From IMG/VR virus record IMGVR_UViG_3300003319_000041, positions 1 through 47,804 of that record: a stretch of 47,804 nt of DNA, one strand, 5' to 3'. Positions 29,314 to 34,900 of this stretch are shown one piece after another. How positions within the stretch are numbered: position 1 is the first letter of the stretch; every line of letters starts with the position of its first letter. The translations under genes were made by a program, and so were the position numbers. Origin of the DNA: a virus. Under the pieces are notes generated by a model that did not search any database, was not told the DNA's origin, and saw only the letters and a program-made list of their open reading frames with translations.

Positions 29314-29409
29314 ATTGCTACCACTTTCTTTTTATTGCGTGTCGTGTTAGACACTAGAGAAAGACTTACGTAGCAATTAAAGAAACTGTTTGATTATGAG
29401 TCTAACACG
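29314..29409. ncRNA. Interleaved inverted repeats (pseudoknot-like)
   Basis: ATTGCTAC (29314-29321) pairs with GTAGCAAT (29370-29377), and CGTGTTAGAC (29343-29352) pairs with GTCTAACACG (29400-29409). The pairs interlock A-B-A'-B', as in a pseudoknot or a two-state switch; GTGTC/GACAC (29339-29354) is a third local option. No gene is present in 29164-29425. Whether it is transcribed is unknown. Confidence 0.35.
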
Positions 29410-29425
29410 CTGCCTAGTTGACTTG

Positions 29426-29617
29426 TTACCTTTTACATGCTGGAAGATGCTCACTCAGCATGTAATCGATGCAGTTTAGAACTGCTTGCCGTTCTGATGC
29501 GGTGGCAGTACCACTAGAGACAATCTCTCCAGTCCAATTGTTTATCAATTGAACGTAGATATTATCCACATCCTCTTGATAATCAATCTCAACTGAAAAG
29601 CTGTATTTAGTTGACAT
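29426..29617 (-). CDS. Small hypothetical protein, 63 aa
   Basis: Starts MSTKYSFSVEIDYQEDVDNI at ATG 29617, inside the last codons of the 49-aa gene, and ends with a helix (ASERQAVLNCIDYMLSEHLP). A beta-beta-alpha layout (IDYQEDVDNIYVQLINNWTG then helix) suggests a compact domain. No family recognised. It is the second gene of the cassette framed by 26-bp inverted repeats. Confidence 0.55.
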   Translation of the reverse strand: MSTKYSFSVEIDYQEDVDNIYVQLINNWTGEIVSSGTATASERQAVLNCIDYMLSEHLPACKR

Positions 29618-29756
29618 TGACTTTGGTTCGGCAAAGCCTCGGAACGTTCACGAATGAAGCCTTAGCCAGCTTCACTCTCATGCGCTCACGATTAATACGA
29701 CGAGTGTTGACCGTCGTCTTTCGTGCTGGTCGATTGTAGAGAGAACTAATAAACAT
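29607..29756 (-). CDS. Small basic protein, 49 aa
   Basis: ATG 29756 with AGGAG ten bases upstream; stop TAA at 29609-29607. The product begins MFISSLYNRPARKTTVNTRR and is strongly basic throughout (RRINRERMRVKLAKASF, RLCRTKV). It overlaps the next start by 11 nt. The strong SD and the coupling suggest a real early peptide, perhaps nucleic-acid binding. Confidence 0.55.
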   Translation of the reverse strand: MFISSLYNRPARKTTVNTRRINRERMRVKLAKASFVNVPRLCRTKVNVN

Positions 29757-29791
29757 AAACTAAACTCCTCTCACTATCGTTATGCTTACGA

Positions 29792-29804
29792 TAGGCGAAG
29801 CCTA
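29792..29804. repeat. GCGAAGC mini-hairpin 4
   Basis: TAGGC-GAA-GCCTA: five-base-pair stem with a GAA triloop, in the leader of the 49-aa gene. Confidence 0.6.
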
Positions 29805-29899
29805 GGCAGCCTATTAGACTCATAATCGATTTACTAGAATATTGTAGCTCTTTGCATTATCCGTATTCTTCGCTGTCGATACCATCGTTTGACCGATGA

Positions 29900-29914
29900 A
29901 TACGCGAAGCGTAT
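29900..29914. repeat. GCGAAGC mini-hairpin 5
   Basis: ATACGC-GAA-GCGTAT: six-base-pair stem with a GAA triloop, the longest of the set. It lies in the 17-nt spacer of a weak plus-strand promoter-like pair (TTGACC at 29889, TATGGT at 29912). Confidence 0.6.
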
Positions 29915-29965
29915 GGTGCATGGTCTGAGCTATTAGAATCTAGCCCTAAAATCCTCTGCTACTTG

Positions 29966-30178
29966 CTAGGTAGCTTTGGAAGTTTGCAGACACGTCATGT
30001 CCATTCTATAATGGTGGACACACCCTGCAATAGTGCCCGGTTTGCTAAACCGACGCCATTTTGCGTTTGGGCTGATATATCCTCGTGAGAGGATTGCATA
30101 CGCGGTGTATGCCATCAGCGCGACCGCCAGCGACGAACGAACAAAATACGAGAACTGTAGTAGCATGCCGAATGCCAA
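29966..30178 (-). CDS. Possible small membrane protein, 70 aa
   Basis: Opens MAFGMLLQFSYFVRSSLAVA, continues LMAYTAYAIL as one likely transmembrane helix, then a basic tail. No SD is evident, and the frame overlaps sequence with strong RNA-like structure and an opposite-strand promoter, so it may be chance. A small toxin- or holin-like membrane peptide cannot be excluded. Low confidence. Confidence 0.25.
   Translation of the reverse strand: MAFGMLLQFSYFVRSSLAVALMAYTAYAILSRGYISPNAKWRRFSKPGTIAGCVHHYRMDMTCLQTSKAT
29984..30012 (+). promoter_or_regulatory. Promoter for a possible small RNA
   Basis: TTGCAG (29984-29989), 17-nt spacer, perfect TATAAT (30007-30012). Transcription would start near 30019, directly before the hairpin cluster at 30038-30119, with no gene downstream until 30823. 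The -35 matches only three of six positions. Confidence 0.5.
30019..30125 (+). ncRNA. Candidate small RNA with three-way junction
   Basis: A hairpin CGGTTT-gct-AAACCG (30038-30052) is followed by a closing stem GCTGAT (30071-30076) / ATCAGC (30114-30119) that encloses two perfect hairpins: ATCCTC-gtga-GAGGAT (30079-30094) and GCATAC-gcggt-GTATGC (30096-30112). All four stems are perfect with short joins. The 3' end is not defined. No known RNA class is recognised. A weak opposite-strand frame overlaps it. Confidence 0.45.
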
Positions 30179-30563
30179 TTTAACATGCTAGATAACACAA
30201 TACGTTGTATCCTCAGAATCTATATCCACTCTATATGGTGTGTGATAAATTAGAACATAACAAATTTTAGCGGCGAAAGTATAATAATTGTCATAGCTAA
30301 ACTGTTGATAGATAAAGACTTGCCGCTTTTTGTCACTTTCGCCTGTATTTCCTAATGAATTGCGGCGGCATAGAATATGCTTACAGCCGCTTTGTGATGC
30401 AGAGTCAGATACTCCTAACCCAGTATCTAGCATACAGGAGTATATTCAAACGATACTGGAGTATCAGCGGCTAAGTGCTTTAGTTTCAACGACTTACAGC
30501 TATACTCGATGGGGAGTATACCAATCTATAGGTAGTTACATTATTGTAAGTTAGGTGCGGTGA
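30126..30563. other. Non-coding control region with GGAGTAT motifs
   Basis: No credible gene. GGAGTAT occurs at 30437-30443, 30458-30464 and 30513-30519 and inverted (ATACTCC) at 30409-30415. GATAC-tgga-GTATC (30452-30465) is a small palindrome. The cluster lies 50-150 nt upstream of the first late promoter and could be activator or repressor sites. A TAGCATG/CATGCTA inverted repeat lies at about 30161-30190. Confidence 0.4.
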
Positions 30564-30592
30564 TTGACCACTCGTGTCGCTTAACATATAAA
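30564..30592 (+). promoter_or_regulatory. Late-block promoter 1
   Basis: TTGACC (30564-30569), 17-nt spacer, TATAAA (30587-30592): five of six consensus positions in each hexamer. It would start near 30599, giving a leader of about 220 nt before the first rightward gene at 30823. Confidence 0.7.
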
Positions 30593-30674
30593 AATCAAAA
30601 GAGTCTCATAAGTAGAATACAAGCAATATACAAGTAACATAAGAACGGTCCCATCTGAGCCATAAACTTTGAAC

Positions 30675-30691
30675 ATTTCAAACTTTGAAAT
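30675..30691. promoter_or_regulatory. Perfect 17-bp palindrome (operator candidate)
   Basis: ATTTCAAA-C-TTTGAAAT, with eight-base arms around one central base, lies between the two rightward promoters and just upstream of promoter 2. The size is typical of a dimeric repressor or activator site. The protein is unknown. Confidence 0.5.
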
Positions 30692-30740
30692 CTTCATCAC
30701 TTCTGAGAGGAAATAGGCCGTTTTTCTTCAATGTCAGCCC

Positions 30741-30769
30741 TTGACAGCGGCATCGGTTTGTGAGATGAT
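30741..30769 (+). promoter_or_regulatory. Late-block promoter 2
   Basis: TTGACA (30741-30746, perfect), 17-nt spacer, GATGAT (30764-30769, four of six). Start near 30776, about 47 nt before the first ATG. The weak -10 suggests that it may need an activator. Confidence 0.6.
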
Positions 30770-30822
30770 GCTCGCACCCCCAAGGTGTATTATTTCAAGT
30801 TAATAGATAAGGAGAAGTGTAA

Positions 30823-31218
30823 ATGCTTCTGAATGATGACGAAATTCAAGAGAGAATTGAGTCTCCTATTAATCTTCTTAATAGGCTTAAGACTACTCTT
30901 GATAAGGCTACCAAGAACATTCCTTCAATGCCTCCTAAGGCAGAGGATGTTATTTCTGACCTTGAGGATAAGATTAGTAATGTAACTATTAAATCTAAAG
31001 CTAAAGAAATTATGAACTCATGTATGGATGAGTTAAAGAATAGAGTTTCTGAGGTTCAAAAGCCCGAGAAACTAGCTCAGATTGCTAGAGAGATGGCTCA
31101 GGTTGTTAGCTCACAGGAAGCTAAGAGTCTTGGAGAGTCTCAGGGAAGTCAGATTGTTATTTATGCTCCACAAGTGTTATCTCTTGATAACTATAATATT
31201 GTTGAAGTGAGAGAATAG
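30823..31218 (+). CDS. First rightward gene, helical protein, 131 aa (small terminase candidate)
   Basis: GGAG at 30811 with good spacing to ATG 30823. Helical throughout (EIQERIESPINLLNRLKTTL; VISDLEDKISNVTIKSKAKE), with a short beta end (SQIVIYAPQVLSLDNYNIVE). Its place as the promoter-proximal gene of the terminase block makes a small terminase subunit possible, but no helix-turn-helix is obvious. An alternative is an early-late regulator. Confidence 0.55.
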   Translation: MLLNDDEIQERIESPINLLNRLKTTLDKATKNIPSMPPKAEDVISDLEDKISNVTIKSKAKEIMNSCMDELKNRVSEVQKPEKLAQIAREMAQVVSSQEAKSLGESQGSQIVIYAPQVLSLDNYNIVEVRE

Positions 31219-31226
31219 GAGAGAAT

Positions 31227-31490
31227 GTGGATTTATCACTTGAGAAAATTACTAAAGTCCGATTTGGATTGTTATATTTTGATTCTTATAAAGCTGCAAA
31301 AGAATGGGTCACAGCCAATTATAATGATATTATGAGAAATGGAGGAAAATATAAAGATTCAGATATGCAAATTAAATTTTCAAATGGCAACGTACTTATA
31401 TTAGGATATGGAGACATTAATAAATATCTAGGATGTTGCTTTTCTTTTGTTCATGGATGTCCTGAACTTCAACATAGAGTAAGAGAATAG
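31227..31490 (+). CDS. Hypothetical protein, 87 aa
   Basis: GTG 31227 is preferred over the out-of-frame ATG two bases upstream because this frame gives a protein-like sequence (MDLSLEKITKVRFGLLYFDS) ending just at the next start. AGGAGAG lies 5-11 bases upstream. A compact alpha-beta protein with a C-terminal Cys/His cluster (CCFSFVHGC). No family recognised. Confidence 0.5.
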   Translation: MDLSLEKITKVRFGLLYFDSYKAAKEWVTANYNDIMRNGGKYKDSDMQIKFSNGNVLILGYGDINKYLGCCFSFVHGCPELQHRVRE

Positions 31491-32017
31491 TGCCACAAGA
31501 CTCTAAGCAAGCCTCTGAGAAGAAATCTGCTCAACCATCTCCAGGCTTAATTGAGCGTATTTTTGGTTCTGGTAGGTTTACTCCTGAAATGGAAGAGGGC
31601 ATTAGGATAGCTAAGAAAGAGATGCCTAATATGGCTCCTGTGCAGCCTTACGGATTCTTCTCTAGATTAGCACAACCAAATGCTCTCGCTTATGTAGCAG
31701 GTGGTGGAAATATTTATCTTAATCCAGATACTAATGCAGGACAAACTCCACAAGAAATTGCTGATACACTCACACATGAACAGCAACATGTGAAGCAGCT
31801 TTCAGCTCATAGTCCTTCAATGAATGTTCTTCTTTCAATGCTTTCAAGAAACTCTGAGCCCTATGGTAGAAGGCCAGTAGAAATGGAAGCATATCAAGCA
31901 GAGAAAGAACGGAGAGCTAGAATGGGTAGGACACAAGCTCCTATTCCTTCTTTCTCTACTCCAGGTGAATTCTACGTTCCTAAAGACACTAACCTTCCAA
32001 ACTTAAATAAGAGGTGA
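31490..32017 (+). CDS. HExxH metallopeptidase-like protein, 175 aa
   Basis: GTG start at 31490 overlapping the previous stop. Residues about 98-107 (DTLTHEQQHVKQ) contain the zinc-peptidase signature H-E-x-x-H. A later Glu in PVEMEAYQAEKERR could be the third ligand, as in gluzincin-type enzymes. The ends are Pro/Ser-rich. It lies immediately before the terminase, where head-processing or packaging factors are found. Whether it is an active peptidase is unknown. Confidence 0.6.
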   Translation: MPQDSKQASEKKSAQPSPGLIERIFGSGRFTPEMEEGIRIAKKEMPNMAPVQPYGFFSRLAQPNALAYVAGGGNIYLNPDTNAGQTPQEIADTLTHEQQHVKQLSAHSPSMNVLLSMLSRNSEPYGRRPVEMEAYQAEKERRARMGRTQAPIPSFSTPGEFYVPKDTNLPNLNKR

Positions 32018-32020
32018 CAT

Positions 32021-32302
32021 ATGGTAGACAATCCGTTTGAGTCTCGTACTGGTTCTGGATGGGTAACTAGTCCTAATCCTCCAGAAACTCTTGAAAAGGT
32101 AGATACTAAATCTGAAACTCCGGCAGAACTACCAGAGCCGGAAGAGCCTGTTGTAGTAGAAAAGGTACTTACTAAAGAAGAGATTAAACAGGCTGCTTAC
32201 GAAAAGGCAGTTCTTATTCTTAAAGAGAATGGTGGACTAGAGTCCAATGTTCCTATTAACAGTGAATATTGGAGTTTGATGAATACATTTCGTAGTCTTT
32301 AA
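32021..32302 (+). CDS. Acidic Pro/Glu-rich protein, 93 aa (terminase partner candidate)
   Basis: The N-terminal half is disordered and acidic (AELPEPEEPVVVEKVLTKEE). The C-terminal half is helical (IKQAAYEKAVLILKENGG) and ends SEYWSLMNTFRSL. It overlaps the large terminase start by one base (TAATG). The tight coupling suggests a small terminase or adaptor role. No family recognised. Confidence 0.5.
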   Translation: MVDNPFESRTGSGWVTSPNPPETLEKVDTKSETPAELPEPEEPVVVEKVLTKEEIKQAAYEKAVLILKENGGLESNVPINSEYWSLMNTFRSL

Positions 32303-33933
32303 TGGCATTCACAGCTAAAGAGTGGAAACCAACTTACAAACAGGAAGCGTTTCTAGCTTTACCTTGGAAACCACCGTTCTTTATCAAGGAAGCAATGTAT
32401 GGCGGTGGAGCTGGTTGTGCTAAGACAGACGTACTATTAGTATACGGTATCTGTCACGGATGGCATAGACATCCTGGCTTTAAGCAGGTATTTTTAAGAC
32501 GTACATTTCCAGAACTTAGAAACGAGGTTATTCCAAGAAGTAGACAAGTATATCCTAAGTTTGGTGCTACATTAAATAAAGGTGATATGGCCTGGACATT
32601 TCCTAGGCCAGACCAATATGGATCGGGTTATTCAAATGCTGGTGCAATGATATTTCTTGCCCAGTGTGAAAATGAAGATGATGTACACAAGTTTGATTCA
32701 ATGGAAATTAACTTATTTACACCAGATGAGCTTACTTCTGAAACTGAATTTATTTACCTTTACATCGGATTTACTCGTGTAAGAACGTCTGATCCTGATT
32801 TACCAGCTATTATTCGTGGAGCAGGTATGCCTGGTGGAATTGGGCATACTTGGGTAAGAAAAAGATTTCCTGATCCTGCTCCTTATGGTAATGTTATTAG
32901 AGGTAGAGGTGGCAATCTTAGAATTTACATTCATGCCACTCTTGCAGATAATCCACATATTGATCCCGCATATAAACAGTCTCTCGAAGCATTACCAGAG
33001 GCTGAGAAAAGAGCTAAGTTATATGGAGATTGGAACGCTTTCTCTGGTCAGGTATTTGATGAGTTAAGAGAGCGGCGATATCCTGATGAACCTGAGAATG
33101 CGTTACATGTAATTGATGAATTCCAAATCCCTGAGTGGTGGCCTAAAATTGTAGTAGGCGACTGGGGATTTAAAGCAATGACATGGATTGGATTTGGAGC
33201 TATTAGTCCTAATAGAAGATTATATATTTATAGAGAACTTCATTGGACACAAACTAAAATTGAAGAGTGGGCACCATATGTTAAAGAGTTTGTTGATTTA
33301 GAAAATCCTAGACTTATTAGGTTTTGTAAGTCAGCTGGCAAAGAACTTGGTGAACAGCATACTATTCAAGAACAGATTTCTAATGCTATTGGACGACCTA
33401 TTGAACTAACGGCAAATACGGCTGGTTCTCGTATTGCCGGCAAACAGTTAATTCATGAATATCTTAGATGGAAATCTAAACATCTTGTTATAAGACAAAA
33501 GATTGAACAGTACAGCGAAGAAAAGGGAATGTGGCTTCTTCGCAATAGAGGAATGAAAGAATATAAAAGTTATATTGCTTCATTTGATGAACCTGAAGAA
33601 GAAAAAAATTTACCAAAACTTCAAATTTTCCGGTGCTGCCCAGTATTAGTTGAAGCCATTAAAGCATGTTCATATGATAAGAAGAAGGTTGAAGATATTG
33701 CCGGATTTGAAGGTGACGATCCTATTGATGGACTTCGTTACATGGTAGATGCCGCTGAAAATTACATGGAGACTGCCGAAAAGGAATTCCAGGTGATTCA
33801 AAAGCGTGAGACAATTATACAGCGGCTGCAAAACAGTAAAGATTGGACTGGATTTTATCGAGATATGAGGAGTCTTGAAGCACCTAAAAATAAGCCAGTT
33901 AGACTCTTTCATCGTAGAAGGTTGGTGCATTAA
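32302..33933 (+). CDS. terL: Terminase large subunit, 543 aa
   Basis: DNA-packaging motor. The N-terminal ATPase has an adenine-binding-like start (PTYKQEAFLALPWKPPFF), Walker A GGGAGCAKT (34-42) and Walker B with D142-E143 (MEINLFTPDEL). The C-terminal RNase H-like nuclease shows KIVVGDWGFKAMTWIGFGAI with D287 and a late acidic cluster DDPIDGLRYMVDAAE. Length and order are typical. The packaging type cannot be told from the sequence, but a circular contig is compatible with headful or cohesive-end packaging. Confidence 0.92.
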   Translation: MAFTAKEWKPTYKQEAFLALPWKPPFFIKEAMYGGGAGCAKTDVLLVYGICHGWHRHPGFKQVFLRRTFPELRNEVIPRSRQVYPKFGATLNKGDMAWTFPRPDQYGSGYSNAGAMIFLAQCENEDDVHKFDSMEINLFTPDELTSETEFIYLYIGFTRVRTSDPDLPAIIRGAGMPGGIGHTWVRKRFPDPAPYGNVIRGRGGNLRIYIHATLADNPHIDPAYKQSLEALPEAEKRAKLYGDWNAFSGQVFDELRERRYPDEPENALHVIDEFQIPEWWPKIVVGDWGFKAMTWIGFGAISPNRRLYIYRELHWTQTKIEEWAPYVKEFVDLENPRLIRFCKSAGKELGEQHTIQEQISNAIGRPIELTANTAGSRIAGKQLIHEYLRWKSKHLVIRQKIEQYSEEKGMWLLRNRGMKEYKSYIASFDEPEEEKNLPKLQIFRCCPVLVEAIKACSYDKKKVEDIAGFEGDDPIDGLRYMVDAAENYMETAEKEFQVIQKRETIIQRLQNSKDWTGFYRDMRSLEAPKNKPVRLFHRRRLVH

Positions 33934-34163
33934 TGCCTGCACAGTTGATGATTGGCGTTCCTACTGTTATTACACAGAATGTAGTTTATGCAATGCCGCC
34001 TAGAGCATGTGCTGTTCAAGCATCAGCAGCTCTTGAAATTTCATATGATGGGACTAATTTTGTAGCAATGGCTGTTTCAGCAACTAACTCATCTCCTACT
34101 GTAGCTGCTCCATTTGTTCGCTGTACATCAGCTAACGCAACAGTGACAGCAAAGCCTGTCTAG
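33933..34163 (+). CDS. Small beta-rich protein, 76 aa
   Basis: Begins MPAQLMIGVPTVITQNVVYA, Ala/Val/Thr-rich with FEISYDGTNFVAMAVS-like strands (EISYDGTNFVAM). Looks like a small capsid-surface or fibre domain. It starts inside the terminase stop (TAATG) and precedes the portal group, so it is probably a virion protein. No family recognised. Confidence 0.55.
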   Translation: MPAQLMIGVPTVITQNVVYAMPPRACAVQASAALEISYDGTNFVAMAVSATNSSPTVAAPFVRCTSANATVTAKPV

Positions 34164-34171
34164 GAGAAATC

Positions 34172-34417
34172 ATGCATTACCGCAATGGACGTATTGCTAA
34201 GAATGGTGATAAGATTGTTCAGTTATCTCATGATGGTAAAATAAAGCAATTTGGTGTATTGTATGATGCAGTAGAAGGTAATGATTATTGTAATGGTACA
34301 ATTGCTTCAATTCAACATGTAGTAACTGGTGCTTGTATTGTAGACTGTTTGCATGTAGACGATTTGGCAGAGTTGCTTAAGGAGAAGGGACTCGATAAGA
34401 GAACTAATAATAAATAA
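34172..34417 (+). CDS. Small KOW-like protein, 81 aa
   Basis: Begins MHYRNGRIAKNGDKIVQLSH, with GDKIV and a following strand (FGVLYDAVEGNDYCNGTIAS) reminiscent of a small SH3/KOW barrel, then a helix (VDDLAELLKEKGL). AGGAGAAATC precedes the ATG. No certain family; it could be a small head or packaging accessory. Confidence 0.5.
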   Translation: MHYRNGRIAKNGDKIVQLSHDGKIKQFGVLYDAVEGNDYCNGTIASIQHVVTGACIVDCLHVDDLAELLKEKGLDKRTNNK

Positions 34418-34419
34418 TT

Positions 34420-34842
34420 ATGACTCTTCTTCATTATATTCATCATCTCTTTAATCCTCATTGTCAGGAATGCAGAGATGAACAGACAGAAAATAAAGTA
34501 TGTCAATCGTGTGAAACTTTAAAAATGCAACTTAGTATTGCTAACATTGAGAAACAAAGGCTTCTTGATGCACTACTAGATAAACCAAAAGTTAATATCG
34601 AACCTGAAAAAGTATTAGATCATGAACTTTTAAAGCCCAAATTAAAATTATGGAATGTTCAGCGTCAACTTCTTGAAGCCGAGGACAGAAAGAAAGCTGA
34701 AATTCTTAGGAAGAAAACTGAAGATATTGCTAAGTTAGAAAAGGAATTAGGAGTATCAGATGCTGAAACCGTCGAACGGAGTAATGCAGAAAATGCTTCA
34801 TCCGAGTCGAATGGCTCAGGTGAAAAAGAAGCCTCAGCCTAA
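34420..34842 (+). CDS. Coiled-coil protein with Cys pairs, 140 aa
   Basis: The N terminus has C-x2-C pairs in CQEC and CQSC (residues about 15-32), a likely zinc site. A long charged helix follows (residues about 35-115; LLEAEDRKKAEILRKKTEDI), with a Ser/Glu tail. The tail region (34760-34842) is also read in another frame by a 46-aa gene. It may be a scaffold- or portal-associated protein. Confidence 0.5.
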   Translation: MTLLHYIHHLFNPHCQECRDEQTENKVCQSCETLKMQLSIANIEKQRLLDALLDKPKVNIEPEKVLDHELLKPKLKLWNVQRQLLEAEDRKKAEILRKKTEDIAKLEKELGVSDAETVERSNAENASSESNGSGEKEASA

Positions 34843-34900
34843 ACCAGTTAGGTTTGATGCTCCTACTAAGAGGACTATACCTACAAGAGTTATTAAGTAA
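34760..34900 (+). CDS. Small basic protein overlapping two genes, 46 aa
   Basis: ATG 34760 has AGGAG eight bases upstream (in TTAGGAGTATCAGATG). The frame runs through the 3' end of the coiled-coil gene in another phase and stops at TAA 34898-34900, sharing its last base with the portal ATG (TAATG). The product (beginning MLKPSNGVMQKMLHPSRMAQ) is rich in Lys, Arg and Pro (VKKKPQPKPVRFD). The strong SD and exact coupling support a real gene. It could be a DNA-binding or capsid-internal peptide. Confidence 0.55.
   Translation: MLKPSNGVMQKMLHPSRMAQVKKKPQPKPVRFDAPTKRTIPTRVIK

Larger units (their letters stand above)
29392..29827. repeat. 26-bp inverted repeats bracketing a two-gene cassette
   Basis: 29392-29417 and 29802-29827 are inverted repeats matching at 24 of 26 positions (outer GATTATGAGTCTA, inner GCTGCCTAG). 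They enclose exactly the genes at 29426-29617 and 29607-29756. No target-site duplication is visible outside them. The element could be a small mobile cassette, or the repeats could pair in the transcript. Confidence 0.65.
29757..29983. other. Non-coding stretch with two mini-hairpins
   Basis: No gene is seen. It contains the right arm of the 26-bp inverted repeat, GCGAAGC hairpins at 29792-29804 (TAGGC-GAA-GCCTA) and 29900-29914 (ATACGC-GAA-GCGTAT), and a CATCG/CGATG hairpin (29883-29898). A clear minus-strand promoter for the 49-aa gene was not found. Confidence 0.5.

Noticed and set aside
28498-29914. N4-type virion RNA polymerase promoters
   Set aside because: The hairpins are similar in shape, but no giant virion polymerase gene is present (largest protein 830 aa, without polymerase motifs). 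Reported only as hairpins of unknown role.
29889-29917. Plus-strand TTGACC-N17-TATGGT as a promoter
   Set aside because: The -10 is weak and the spacer is occupied by a mini-hairpin. A better -10 lies at 30007. It may still have some activity.
30000-30180. tRNA gene in the hairpin cluster
   Set aside because: Stems and loops do not follow the 7-4-5-5 tRNA plan, and there is no T-loop consensus or CCA-type end. No other region suggested a tRNA.
30188-30554. Open frames of about 75-80 codons on each strand
   Set aside because: No ribosome site, mutually overlapping, and the region is better explained by repeated GGAGTAT motifs and palindromes.
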